Origin: Ectothiorhodospiraceae bacterium
GTDB lineage: Bacteria; Pseudomonadota; Gammaproteobacteria; HK1
NCBI GenBank assembly: GCA_024234875.1
Contig: JACKNM010000022.1
Span: 12,143 to 76,142 of the forward strand
DNA length: 64,000 bases
Direction of reading: 5' to 3'
Made by a program: the position numbers and the translations under genes
Notes under the pieces: model-generated
The model's input: only the letters and a program-made list of their open reading frames with translations
Database searches by the model: none
What the model was told of the DNA's origin: nothing
Part shown: positions 28,474 to 36,293 of the stretch, in pieces
Position numbering within the stretch: position 1 is the stretch's first letter
How the letters are laid out: each line of letters opens with the position of its first letter

Positions 28474-29205
28474 TCACGCCGCTCGCTGGCACTGGCTCGT
28501 CTCGGCGGCGGGTGCGCGTCGCGGCGGGCGGCCGGGCCGGCCCGGGCGCACCGAGCGTCCGAGCTGACGCTCGAGCCGGTCCTTGAACGCCTCCCCACCG
28601 TAGGCGAGACCGCCACTGAGCACGCTCTCGATCTCCCTGGCGTTGGGCTGGCTCGCGGGCTGCTCGAGAAGCGCCGCGTAACGGCGCTGGCTGCCGAGCA
28701 GCCCGCCGCCGATCGAGACGAAGTACTCGTGATGGACGATCAGGCGCTCCTGGTCGTGGCCGACGTGCGCGCGCGCGCTGGACCAGGCGTACTCGGTGGC
28801 GCTGCGCGCCATGCCGGCTGCGACCGGCAAGGTATCGACGTGCCGGTAGCAGCCGATGGTCGGTCCACCGGGCTCGATCAGCGCCGCGTGGTAACGACTG
28901 TTCCACAACGTGCCGCTACGCCCGTGGGCCGAGTTGAAGTACTGCACGTAGCGCCGGCCGATGCTCTGCATCAGCCGCCCCACGCCGTCGGGCTGCTTCG
29001 GCGTGCACAGCAGCGTCGCCGAATCCGGGAGCAGCGCGTACGCATGCACGTCGCACGCGGAATCCTCCTCTCGCGCGCAATCACGCAGGATCGCGAGGTA
29101 GGTCTTGTAGTCGTCGCGCGCGACGAATATCGCCTTGTCGTTGTGGCCGCGCTGGCGCACGAGCTGCGGGTACCCGGCGATGCGAAATCGAGCTCGGCGG
29201 GGCAT
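28474..29205 (-). CDS. REP-associated tyrosine transposase relative with lost catalytic motifs
   Basis: A 243-residue protein of the IS200-like Y1 transposase / RAYT family. Family features are intact around the core: 'RFRIAGYPQLVRQRGHNDKAIF', 'CDVHAYALLP', 'YVQYFNSAHGRSGTLWNSRYHAALI' and 'YAWSSARAHVG'. The catalytic HUH block, normally [ML]xNHVHLL, reads 'LPDSATLL' (Ser62 and Thr64 replace the two His). The usual 'YRYIELNPVRAG' block reads 'YRHVDTLPVAAG', so the expected catalytic Tyr is His122. The frame is open throughout, which suggests a retained protein without cleavage activity. It lies downstream of the Crp/Fnr gene. Confidence 0.8.
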   Translation of the reverse strand: MPRRARFRIAGYPQLVRQRGHNDKAIFVARDDYKTYLAILRDCAREEDSACDVHAYALLPDSATLLCTPKQPDGVGRLMQSIGRRYVQYFNSAHGRSGTLWNSRYHAALIEPGGPTIGCYRHVDTLPVAAGMARSATEYAWSSARAHVGHDQERLIVHHEYFVSIGGGLLGSQRRYAALLEQPASQPNAREIESVLSGGLAYGGEAFKDRLERQLGRSVRPGRPGRPPRRAPAAETSQCQRAA

Positions 29206-29256
29206 GACATCCTCCTGGGTCGACTCGGGCTTCCTCGCCCGTGACCAGAGGATGTC
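29206..29256. repeat. REP-like nested hairpin covering the transposase leader
   Basis: An imperfect inverted repeat (GACATCCTCCTGGGTC at 29206-29221 against GACCAGAGGATGTC at 29243-29256) encloses a second stem (CGGGC/GCCCG, 29226-29230 with 29237-29241). On the minus strand the left arm contains the AGGAGG ribosome binding site of the transposase-like gene, so the RNA fold would hide it. REP-like hairpins next to RAYT genes are typical. Confidence 0.5.
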
Positions 29257-29330
29257 TCCGACAGTGCCGATGCGCGTGTGATCATCTGCACACCGACCTC
29301 GGGGCGTGATTGCGCGCGCGCCGATGGCGC

Positions 29331-30023
29331 TCAGGCGATGTGATGCCCGGCTGCCAGGCGTCGCAGCGCGTCGAGATCGCGGTAGTCGAGACGGCGGCCG
29401 GCCTTGTCGACGATGCCGAGCTCGCGCAGCCGCGCCATCAGCCGACTCACCGCCTCACGCGTGGTGCCGATGCGACTCGCCAGGTCGGCATGGGTCGGTG
29501 CGGACGCCGCCGGGCTGGTCTCGGCGAGGCGCACCAGCTCGGCGAACAGCCGTTGCTCGACCTTGAACGCGTGCGACTCGTAGACCTTGCTGCACAGCGC
29601 GCGCACGAGATCGCTCAGACGCACGAGGCAGGCGTCGGCGATCGCCGGGGTGGCATGGAGCAGCTCGCGAAAGTCGCGAGCCGAGAGCTGGGCGACGGTG
29701 CAGTCGTCGATGGCAGTGATTCCGGCCGAGCGTGGCTGGCCGTCGATCGCTGCCATCTCCCCGAACATCTCGCCTGGTGCGAGCACCTGGAACGTGATGT
29801 GGCGGCCCTCCGGCGAGTACATCTCGGCCCGGACGCGGCCGTCGAGGAGGAAGTAGACCTCGGTGTCGTCGCCACCGAAGTGCAAGATCGGCATCCCCGC
29901 GGGGTAGCGGTATCCGGCGCAGCGCGTGGCGAGACTCTGGCGCGCGACGTCGGTGAGGGGCCGCAGCACGACCACATGGTCCAGTGCCTGCGACGTGAGC
30001 GCGATGCGATGTCGAATGCTCAT
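29331..30023 (-). CDS. Crp/Fnr-family transcription regulator
   Basis: A 230-residue regulator: an N-terminal cyclic-nucleotide-binding-type beta-roll ('GMPILHFGGDDTEVYFLLDGRVRAEMYSPEG ... LAPGEMFGEMAAIDG'), a long dimer helix, and a C-terminal winged helix with recognition helix 'THADLASRIGTTREAVSRLMARLRELGIV'. No Cys cluster for an Fe-S centre is present, so it is not a classic FNR. The 'GEMFGEMAAIDG' segment keeps the Gly-Glu of cAMP-binding CRPs. Its start overlaps the kinase stop by one base (TGATG), so it is made with the sugar-acid enzymes and probably controls them. Confidence 0.87.
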   Translation of the reverse strand: MSIRHRIALTSQALDHVVVLRPLTDVARQSLATRCAGYRYPAGMPILHFGGDDTEVYFLLDGRVRAEMYSPEGRHITFQVLAPGEMFGEMAAIDGQPRSAGITAIDDCTVAQLSARDFRELLHATPAIADACLVRLSDLVRALCSKVYESHAFKVEQRLFAELVRLAETSPAASAPTHADLASRIGTTREAVSRLMARLRELGIVDKAGRRLDYRDLDALRRLAAGHHIA

Positions 30024-30949
30024 CACGAGTCCGTCGCGTCGCGCGGGACGATGGCCCCGCGAGCGCCGATCACCCGCGCCGCTACCCGATGCCCCTCGGC
30101 GGCGGCCGCCGCCGGCGCAGCGCCGAGCAGGCGAGCCGCGAGGTAGCCGCCGTTGAACGAGTCGCCGGCAGCGGTGGTGTCGACCACGTCTCGGACCGGC
30201 TCGGGGGCGACCGCGGTGCGACCGCCGGCATCGGCGACCAGGCACGGACGAGGGCCGTCCTTCACCACCACCTCGGCGACGCCCCAGCCGAGCCAGCGAT
30301 CGGCGACCGCCGCGGTGGACGCGTCGCCGAACAAGGCGCGCTCGTCGTCCAGGCTCGGCAGCGCCGTGGCGGCGACCGCGGCGACGGTGCGCCACGCTCG
30401 CCGTGCGAGCTCCGGGTCGGGCCACAGACGGGGTCGGAAGTTGGTGTCGAAAGCCACCCGCGTTCCGCTCCCTGCGAGGCTCTCGAGCAGCCGCATGAGC
30501 TTGCGACGGCGCTCGTCGTGGAGGACGCCGAGGGTGATCCCCGAGAGGTAGACGAGGTCGTAGTCGCGCAGCCGCTCGGCGAGCGCGAGGTCACGGCCGT
30601 CGTCGAGCATTCGCCGCGCCGCGGCGCTCTCGCGCCAGTAATAGAACGCCCGCTCGCCGGCGGCGTCGGTGCGGATCAGGTACAGCCCCGGGAGGGCGTC
30701 GGCGATGCGCGCGACCGCCCCGGTGTCGACGCCCTCGGCCTCCCAGGCCGCGATCATCTCGGTGCTGAAGGGGTCGTCGCCGAGCGCGGTCACGTAGCTG
30801 ACCGTCGCCTGACGGCCGGCCAGGGCGCGCGCGAGGTAGACGGCGGTGTTGAGGGTGTCGCCGCCGAACCCGAAGCGGGCGGGTGCGCTCGGGGTGGTGC
30901 CGAGCGCGAGCTCGAGCATGCACTCGCCGATGCTGGCGACGCGAATCAC
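30023..30949 (-). CDS. kdgK: 2-Dehydro-3-deoxygluconokinase (PfkB family)
   Basis: A 308-residue PfkB-type sugar kinase from GTG 30949, overlapping the aldolase stop (GTGA). The opening 'VASIGECMLELA', the sugar-binding 'FGFGGDTLNTAVYLARAL' and the catalytic/anion-hole motif 'DVVDTTAAGDSFNGGYLA' are those of KDG kinases. It phosphorylates 2-keto-3-deoxygluconate to KDPG, the substrate of the aldolase encoded immediately upstream in the same operon. Identification as KDG (not KDGal) kinase is inferred. Confidence 0.85.
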   Translation of the reverse strand: MIRVASIGECMLELALGTTPSAPARFGFGGDTLNTAVYLARALAGRQATVSYVTALGDDPFSTEMIAAWEAEGVDTGAVARIADALPGLYLIRTDAAGERAFYYWRESAAARRMLDDGRDLALAERLRDYDLVYLSGITLGVLHDERRRKLMRLLESLAGSGTRVAFDTNFRPRLWPDPELARRAWRTVAAVAATALPSLDDERALFGDASTAAVADRWLGWGVAEVVVKDGPRPCLVADAGGRTAVAPEPVRDVVDTTAAGDSFNGGYLAARLLGAAPAAAAAEGHRVAARVIGARGAIVPRDATDS

Positions 30950-31575
30950 CTCGCCGCGCCCAGCGCCGACGCTTCCCGCGCCAGCCGCTCGATCCGAGCC
31001 CAGTCGCCACTCGCCACGGCGTCGGCCGGCGCGACCCACGAGCCGCCGACGCAGACCACGTTCGGACAGGCCAGATAATCGCCGGCATTGGCCGCCGACA
31101 CGCCGCCGGTGGGACAGAAGCGGGCCTCGGGCAACGGCGCGGCGAGCGAGCGCAGGAACGCGATTCCGCCGCAGGCCTCGGCGGGGAAGAACTTCTGGTA
31201 ACGAAAGCCGGCCGCGAGCGCTCGCATCGACTCCGACGCGGTGCTCACGCCGGGCAGGAACGGGATTCCGGACACCGACGCCGCCGCGAGCAGGGCGTCG
31301 GTGGCACCGGGGCTCACCGCGAAGCGGGCGCCGAGATCGCGCACGCGAGTGAGTTGCTCGGCGGTGGTCACCGTGCCGGCTCCGACCACAGCCTCGGGCA
31401 GAGCCTCGCCGATGCGTCGGATGGCCTCCGGGGCGGCGCGCGTGCGCAGCGTGATCTCGACCACCGGCAGTCCACCCCGGACCAGGGCCTCGGCGAGGCG
31501 CAGTCCCTGATCCGGGTCCTTGACGGTGAGCACCGGAACCACCGGGGCCCGGCGCAGAATCGGCTCGATCTGCAT
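30946..31575 (-). CDS. eda: KDPG/KHG aldolase
   Basis: A 209-residue class I aldolase of the Eda family, with catalytic Glu40 ('GGLPVVEITLRT'), Schiff-base Lys128 ('GFRYQKFFPAEACGG') and the phosphate-binding 'RFCPTGGVSAANAGDYL'. It cleaves 2-keto-3-deoxy-6-phosphogluconate to pyruvate and glyceraldehyde 3-phosphate. It is translationally coupled to the kinase downstream; together they form the lower part of an Entner-Doudoroff-type route for a sugar acid. Confidence 0.93.
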   Translation of the reverse strand: MQIEPILRRAPVVPVLTVKDPDQGLRLAEALVRGGLPVVEITLRTRAAPEAIRRIGEALPEAVVGAGTVTTAEQLTRVRDLGARFAVSPGATDALLAAASVSGIPFLPGVSTASESMRALAAGFRYQKFFPAEACGGIAFLRSLAAPLPEARFCPTGGVSAANAGDYLACPNVVCVGGSWVAPADAVASGDWARIERLAREASALGAAR

Positions 31576-31674
31576 GGTCGCATTCCTCCGTCGGAACCGC
31601 GGCGACGCCGCCGCCCGGCCCGCTGGGGCGAAGTATCGTCCTGGCGCGGAGCCCCGTCGCGCCGCGCTCCGGCT

Positions 31675-32454
31675 TCAGGGACCGAGGTGGCGGCCCAGGA
31701 ACTCGCCCACCACGCGATTGAAGGTCGGGGCGTCCTCGAAGTATGTCGAGTGACCGACGCCGACGAGATCGACCACCTCCACCCCCGGAATGTGCGGTGC
31801 CACCGCGTGTAGCACCGGGGGCGGAAAGATCTGGTCCTCGTCGGCGGTGATCATCAGCGTCGGCACGCGAAGGGCAGCGAGCGCCGACGGCGCCACCCAG
31901 TCGGTCGCGCCACCGTCCAGCCCGCGCGGGCCGGGGCCGGTGTTGAAGGCGCGGATCTGCTCGTAGAGCGTCGCCATCGCGGGCTCGCGAGCCGGGTAGT
32001 CGGCGGCCAGTGCGAGGATTCCGAAGCGGGCATCGTCCGCCGCTTCACGTCGGCGGCGCCCGGCCTCACGGCTCTCGGGTACGTCGATTCCGCCCGGGGT
32101 GCAGGCGAGCACCAGCGCGTCGAGCCGCTGTGGGGCCTCGACCGCCATCCCGACGCCGGTGCGCCCGCCCATCGACTGACACACCAGGGCTGCCCGCGCG
32201 ACGCCCGCATGGTCGAGCACTGCCAGCAGGTCGGCGGCGAAGTGCCGGGTATGGAAGGCCTCGGGCGCGCAGCGACTGCGGCCGAATCCCCGGTGGTCGA
32301 ACACGATGACGCGGTGGCGCGCCGCGAACACCGGGATCTGTTGCCACCAGCTCGCCGCGTTGCCACCGCGCCCGTGGGCGAAGACCACGCATCGCGGGCC
32401 GGTCCCGTGCGACTCGTAGTAGATCTCGGCATCGGGGCGCTCGACCATCGGCAT
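31675..32454 (-). CDS. Alpha/beta hydrolase, possible lactonase
   Basis: A 259-residue alpha/beta hydrolase: oxyanion loop 'FAHGRGGNAASWWQQIP', 'VIVFDHRGFGRS', nucleophile elbow 'LVCQSMGGRTG' (Ser), acid in 'MITADEDQIFPP' and His in 'GVGHSTYFED'. The overall look is of the PcaD (3-oxoadipate enol-lactonase)/BioH group. Placed between the sugar-acid dehydratase (14 bases upstream) and the aldolase, opening a sugar lactone is an attractive role, but the family is too broad to be sure. The start at 32454 has GAGGAG 7 bases before it. Confidence 0.82.
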   Translation of the reverse strand: MPMVERPDAEIYYESHGTGPRCVVFAHGRGGNAASWWQQIPVFAARHRVIVFDHRGFGRSRCAPEAFHTRHFAADLLAVLDHAGVARAALVCQSMGGRTGVGMAVEAPQRLDALVLACTPGGIDVPESREAGRRRREAADDARFGILALAADYPAREPAMATLYEQIRAFNTGPGPRGLDGGATDWVAPSALAALRVPTLMITADEDQIFPPPVLHAVAPHIPGVEVVDLVGVGHSTYFEDAPTFNRVVGEFLGRHLGP

Positions 32455-32468
32455 CGGAGGACTCCTCT

Positions 32469-33671
32469 TCAGGCAGCGGAGACGGTCACCGTCGCATCCG
32501 CGCGGCGCTCGATTCCCGGTTGCAGATCGGTGCCGAGGCCCGGACCGCTCGGCGGCAGGATGTGGCCGTCGACCACTTCCGGCACCGCGGTCACCAGCTC
32601 CGCGTACCAGCCGGTGCGAAACGCCCGCACCGATTCCTGCACCAGAGCGTTCGGCACGCTGAGCGAGAGATGCACCGCAGCGTTGAACGCCACCGGTCCG
32701 GTGCAGTCGTGCGGCGCCACCGGCCGATGGTAGGTGTCGGCGATGGCCGCGATCTTGCGTGCCTCGGTGAGGCCGCCGCACCACACGATGTCCGGCATCA
32801 CGACCGCCGGCGCGCCCGTCTCGAGCAGGTCGCGGTGGTTCCACCGGCTCGCCACCGTCTCGCTCGCGCACACCGGTACCCGGGTCGACGCGGCAAAGGT
32901 CGAGAGTGCGGGCAGACTGTCCATGCGCACCGGATCCTCGTACCAGAAAGGGTCGAAGGGCTCGAGCGCGCGGGCGATCTTCAGCGCCGCCGGCAGCCGC
33001 CAGATCGAGTGCAGCTCGACCATGATGTCGATGCGCGACCCGACCGCGTCGCGGATCTTGCGGAACGGCTCGAGCGCGCGGTCGAGATCCGCGTTGGAGA
33101 TGTAGTGCCCCCCCTCGGCCGCGCCGGCGGTGAAGTCGAAGGGCCAGATCTTCATCCCGGTGATGCCTTCCTCGAGCAGGCTCTGCGCGAGCTCGTCGGC
33201 GCGGTTGAGGAACGCATCCAGGTCCTCGTAGGGGCCCTCGCCGTCACCCCCGAGCCCCCAGTCGTCCGCCTTCCAGTCCGGCCGGGTGCGCACGTACCGG
33301 TAGCCGGCGCAGGTGTTGTAGGTGCGGATGCGGTCGCGGGTCAGCCCGCCGAGGAGCTGGTAGAGCGGCTGACCGGTCGCGTGCCCGAAGAGATCCCAGA
33401 GCGCGACGTCGATGGCGGAGCGACCGCGGGTCTCCGCCCCGGTGCCGCTGAATCCGACATAGGGTTGCAGGTCGTGCGCGATGCGCTCGATCTGGAGCGG
33501 GTCCTTCCCCAGCAGGCGCGGTGCGGCCGACTCGTGGATGTAGGCCTCGACGGCGCGGGCGCCGAAGTACGTCTCCCCGAGCCCGGTCACACCCTCGTCG
33601 GTGCGCACGCGGACCCAGACCATGTTCGGGAACTCGCCGAGGCGCAGGGTCTCGATGGCCGTGATCTTCAT
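32469..33671 (-). CDS. Enolase-superfamily sugar-acid dehydratase (DgoD-like)
   Basis: A 400-residue mandelate racemase/muconate-lactonising-type enzyme. Metal ligands are Glu219 ('MVELHSIW'), Glu245 ('FWYEDPV') and Glu271 ('CASETVA'). His221 and His321 ('VAPHDCTGP') are in acid/base positions. The spacing 26-26-50, with His two residues after the first ligand, equals that of E. coli D-galactonate dehydratase (183/185/209/235/285), though its first ligand is Asp. This points to dehydration of a sugar acid to a 2-keto-3-deoxy acid, which feeds the kinase and aldolase encoded downstream. The exact sugar acid cannot be told. Confidence 0.83.
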   Translation of the reverse strand: MKITAIETLRLGEFPNMVWVRVRTDEGVTGLGETYFGARAVEAYIHESAAPRLLGKDPLQIERIAHDLQPYVGFSGTGAETRGRSAIDVALWDLFGHATGQPLYQLLGGLTRDRIRTYNTCAGYRYVRTRPDWKADDWGLGGDGEGPYEDLDAFLNRADELAQSLLEEGITGMKIWPFDFTAGAAEGGHYISNADLDRALEPFRKIRDAVGSRIDIMVELHSIWRLPAALKIARALEPFDPFWYEDPVRMDSLPALSTFAASTRVPVCASETVASRWNHRDLLETGAPAVVMPDIVWCGGLTEARKIAAIADTYHRPVAPHDCTGPVAFNAAVHLSLSVPNALVQESVRAFRTGWYAELVTAVPEVVDGHILPPSGPGLGTDLQPGIERRADATVTVSAA

Positions 33672-33864
33672 CCCGTCGGTCTCCGTCGGGCGGGTCGAAT
33701 GTCCACGCCCGGTCGTGGGTGGGGGGCACCGGTGCGGCAATGCTAGTGCCTCCGCGCGGTGATTTCGATGGGCGAGGCGCCCGGCACGCAGCGCTTCCCC
33801 GAGTACGATCCCCGGCGACATTGGTATGGTGCGCCGACCTCGCTCGGCCGTGACCGGAGCCGGC

Positions 33865-34803
33865 ATGCAGACCCTTCTCGACGTGATCGCGCCGATCTTC
33901 GGCGTCATCGCCATCGGCTTCGTGGCCGCACGCGGCGGTCTCGTCTCCACCGCGACCGCCGAGGGGTTGTCGTCGTTCGTGTTCCGATTCGCGATTCCCG
34001 CGCTGCTGTTCCGCACCCTCGCTCATCGCACCCTGCCCGATGCCTTGCCGTGGGGTCTGGTGGCGGCGTTCTACGGCGGGGTGTTCGCGACCTTCGCGAT
34101 CGGTTGGGCCGTCGGCGGCGGGGGCATGGCGCTGCGCGGCGCCGAGCGCGCCCTGTTCGCGTTCAGTGGGGCCTTCGGCAACGTGGTGCTGCTCGGCGTG
34201 CCACTCGCCCTCACCGCCTTCGGCGATGCCGCGGCGCTGCCGACCTTCATGGTGGTGTCCTTCCACAGTCTGCTGCTGATGCCGACGGTGACGGTGCTGC
34301 TCGAGCTCGCGCGCGGTCACGAGCGCCCCTTGCGCGACATCCCGGCGAGCGTCGCGCGCGGGGTGCTCGGCAATCCGATCGTGGTGGCCCTGATCGCGGG
34401 GTCGGTCTGGAGCCTGGCGGCGTGGCCGCTCGGGGGACCGGTCGACGCGGTGCTCGAGCTGCTCGCCCGCGCCGCGTTGCCCTGCGCGCTGTTCGCCATG
34501 GGCGCGAGTCTCGCGCGTCTGCCGATCGGCTCGTCGTTGCGCCCGGTCGGGCCGGTGGTGGTGCTGAAGACCCTGCTCTGCCCCGCCCTGGTCGGGCTCC
34601 TTGCCGGACCCGTCCTCGGGCTGGACCCGCTGGTCGGCGCGGTGGCGGTGCTGATGGCCGCGCAACCGACCGGCATCAACCCGTACCTGTTCGCGCAGCG
34701 CTATGGTCAGGGCGTCGCGCTCACGGCCGCGGCGGTGGTGGTCTCGACCGCGTTCTCGGTGGTCACCCTGTCGTTGCTCCTCGCCTGGCAGGCGGTGGAC
34801 TGA
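33865..34803 (+). CDS. AEC-family permease
   Basis: A 312-residue membrane protein of the auxin efflux carrier (AEC) family with about ten hydrophobic segments. The opening 'LLDVIAPIFGVIAIGFVAARGGL' and the central 'GNPIVVALIAGSVW' are typical. AEC proteins in bacteria carry malonate, malate and other organic acids. The start at 33865 follows GGAG; an upstream in-frame ATG (33826) lies within a likely promoter region. It is divergent from the sugar-acid operon and could carry its substrate. Confidence 0.85.
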   Translation: MQTLLDVIAPIFGVIAIGFVAARGGLVSTATAEGLSSFVFRFAIPALLFRTLAHRTLPDALPWGLVAAFYGGVFATFAIGWAVGGGGMALRGAERALFAFSGAFGNVVLLGVPLALTAFGDAAALPTFMVVSFHSLLLMPTVTVLLELARGHERPLRDIPASVARGVLGNPIVVALIAGSVWSLAAWPLGGPVDAVLELLARAALPCALFAMGASLARLPIGSSLRPVGPVVVLKTLLCPALVGLLAGPVLGLDPLVGAVAVLMAAQPTGINPYLFAQRYGQGVALTAAAVVVSTAFSVVTLSLLLAWQAVD

Positions 34804-34887
34804 GCCCGTGTCCGCGCGGTAAGGGCGCGCGAGGCGGGTGGACCTCGGATGACGTGTCGACTGGCCGATTCGACAGGAGGACCTGAA

Positions 34888-35211
34888 ATGCTGGTGCGAA
34901 TCGAGAGTGACCGCGCGAGTTTCGTGATGCTCGGTGACTCTGCTCTCAAGCTGCTGCGGATGGCGGGGCACAGCGGGACCGTGCCCGGCGCGATCCCGGC
35001 CGACGGCGTGGCTTCGGCACTGGCCCGGCTGGAGGCGGCGGTGGGGCAGGCGGCCGATGCCGAGGACGTTGCAGACGAGGCGCGACGCGACGACGAGAAG
35101 GACGACGAGCGGCGCGTCCCGGTCACGCTCCGCCAGCGTGCGTTCCCTCTGCTCGAGCTGATGCGGGGGGCGGTATCGAGCGGCAGCGGGGTGCGCTGGC
35201 GAAAGGGCTGA
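34888..35211 (+). CDS. DUF1840 protein
   Basis: A 107-residue protein with an ideal AGGAGG ribosome binding site. It matches the DUF1840 pattern: 'MLVRIESDRASFVMLGDSALKLLRMAGHSGTVPGAI' at the start, an acidic variable middle, and 'PVTLRQRAFPLLELMRGA' at the end. The family is common in beta- and gammaproteobacteria and has no known function. It stands alone after the permease and is convergent with the sulfotransferase. Confidence 0.85.
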   Translation: MLVRIESDRASFVMLGDSALKLLRMAGHSGTVPGAIPADGVASALARLEAAVGQAADAEDVADEARRDDEKDDERRVPVTLRQRAFPLLELMRGAVSSGSGVRWRKG

Positions 35212-35243
35212 CTGGCCGCGGCCAGGGCAGGGCGAGCGCGCCG

Positions 35244-36179
35244 TCAGCTCGGGTATCCGAGCAGCTCGCCTGCCGCGCCGAGCTCGGCGCGGATCGCGGC
35301 GTCGAAGGCTCGGCGCTCGGCGGCGCTGAAGTGGCGCTTCCAGTCACCGCGCACGCCTCGGCGCAGGAACGGGGTGGCGTCCGCGGTGCGGAAGGCGCCG
35401 AGGTGGTCGTGGCTCGCGCGTGGGTCGGCGCGCATCCGGTCGAAGCGGGATTCGTCGATCACCCGTGCCACTCCCGCCGCGTCGACCTCGACGCCGAGGA
35501 AGGCCGCGACTCGGCGGATCACCGTGCCGGGATCCTGGTGCATGTCCTCGTAGCGCACGACGAGGACGCGACCCGGATCGCGGGCCGCGGCATCCACCCA
35601 CTCGCGCACGTGCTCGGCCCAGCTCCCGCCCTCGACCTCGCCGGCGCGGAACAGCGCCAGCCACCGCGCCCAGGTGCCCTGGAACGCGAAGCTCCTCCAG
35701 GCCCGCGTGTGGTGGAAGGTCGACACCGCGACGTCCTTCGGCTCGCGCACCACGCAGACGAAGCGGCCGATCGGTGGGGCCAGGCCGTGGGTGGCATGGG
35801 TCTTGAACACCCGCGGTGAGCGCATCCAGATCTCGCTGCCCGGCGACATCGCCTCCAGCCACGGGATGCGCTCCGCGAGCCGACGGCGATCGTCGCGCGG
35901 ATGGAGACCCGCCTCCACCAGCAGCGCCGAGACGATCTGCTGCATCCAGGTGGTGCCGCTTCGCGGATAGGTGACGATCGCCGCATCGCGGGCGCGCGGG
36001 CGGAAGCCGTGCCGCACCTGGGCCACGCGGTCCTCGTCGATGGCCACGGGGTAGGGCACCGGGCGGCCGCGCGACGGATCCCGGATCAGGTTGTAGCGCG
36101 GTCGCCCGGCATCGCACGGCGCGTCCGTGAGCGCGGCGCTCGGTGGCGACCTCACCATCGTCTCGTGGTCATCGCGCAT
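35244..36179 (-). CDS. PAPS-dependent sulfotransferase
   Basis: A 311-residue sulfotransferase with 5'-phosphosulfate loop 'VTYPRSGTTWMQQIV', then 'RVFKTHATHG' (Lys/His of the active site), and the 3'-phosphate site 'VCVVREPKDVAVSTFHH' with 'GTWARWLALF'. The C-terminal 'FLRRGVRGDWKRHFSAAE' is the conserved RKGxxGDWK segment that closes over PAPS. It transfers sulfate to a hydroxyl or amine. It is divergent from the radical SAM gene with 114 bases between, at the edge of the RiPP locus. Modifying the RiPP (Tyr, or a residue hydroxylated by the locus's oxygenases) is possible but unproved. Confidence 0.88.
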   Translation of the reverse strand: MRDDHETMVRSPPSAALTDAPCDAGRPRYNLIRDPSRGRPVPYPVAIDEDRVAQVRHGFRPRARDAAIVTYPRSGTTWMQQIVSALLVEAGLHPRDDRRRLAERIPWLEAMSPGSEIWMRSPRVFKTHATHGLAPPIGRFVCVVREPKDVAVSTFHHTRAWRSFAFQGTWARWLALFRAGEVEGGSWAEHVREWVDAAARDPGRVLVVRYEDMHQDPGTVIRRVAAFLGVEVDAAGVARVIDESRFDRMRADPRASHDHLGAFRTADATPFLRRGVRGDWKRHFSAAERRAFDAAIRAELGAAGELLGYPS

Positions 36180-36293
36180 GCTGACCTCGAATCTGCACCG
36201 GGGGTCGGCGATACCAGGCGTCGACCGTGCGCGGCGGGGCCTGGCACACTGACGTCGCTCCGGGCGCATCGCCCCGGGGGCGGAGACCGCACG

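Noticed and set aside
28474..29205. Active IS200/IS605-type transposase
   Set aside because: The HUH histidines and the expected catalytic tyrosine are replaced, and no insertion-sequence ends were found around it.
35212..35225. CTGGCCGCGGCCAG palindrome between DUF1840 and the sulfotransferase
   Set aside because: Self-complementary without a loop and without a T run; not a convincing terminator.
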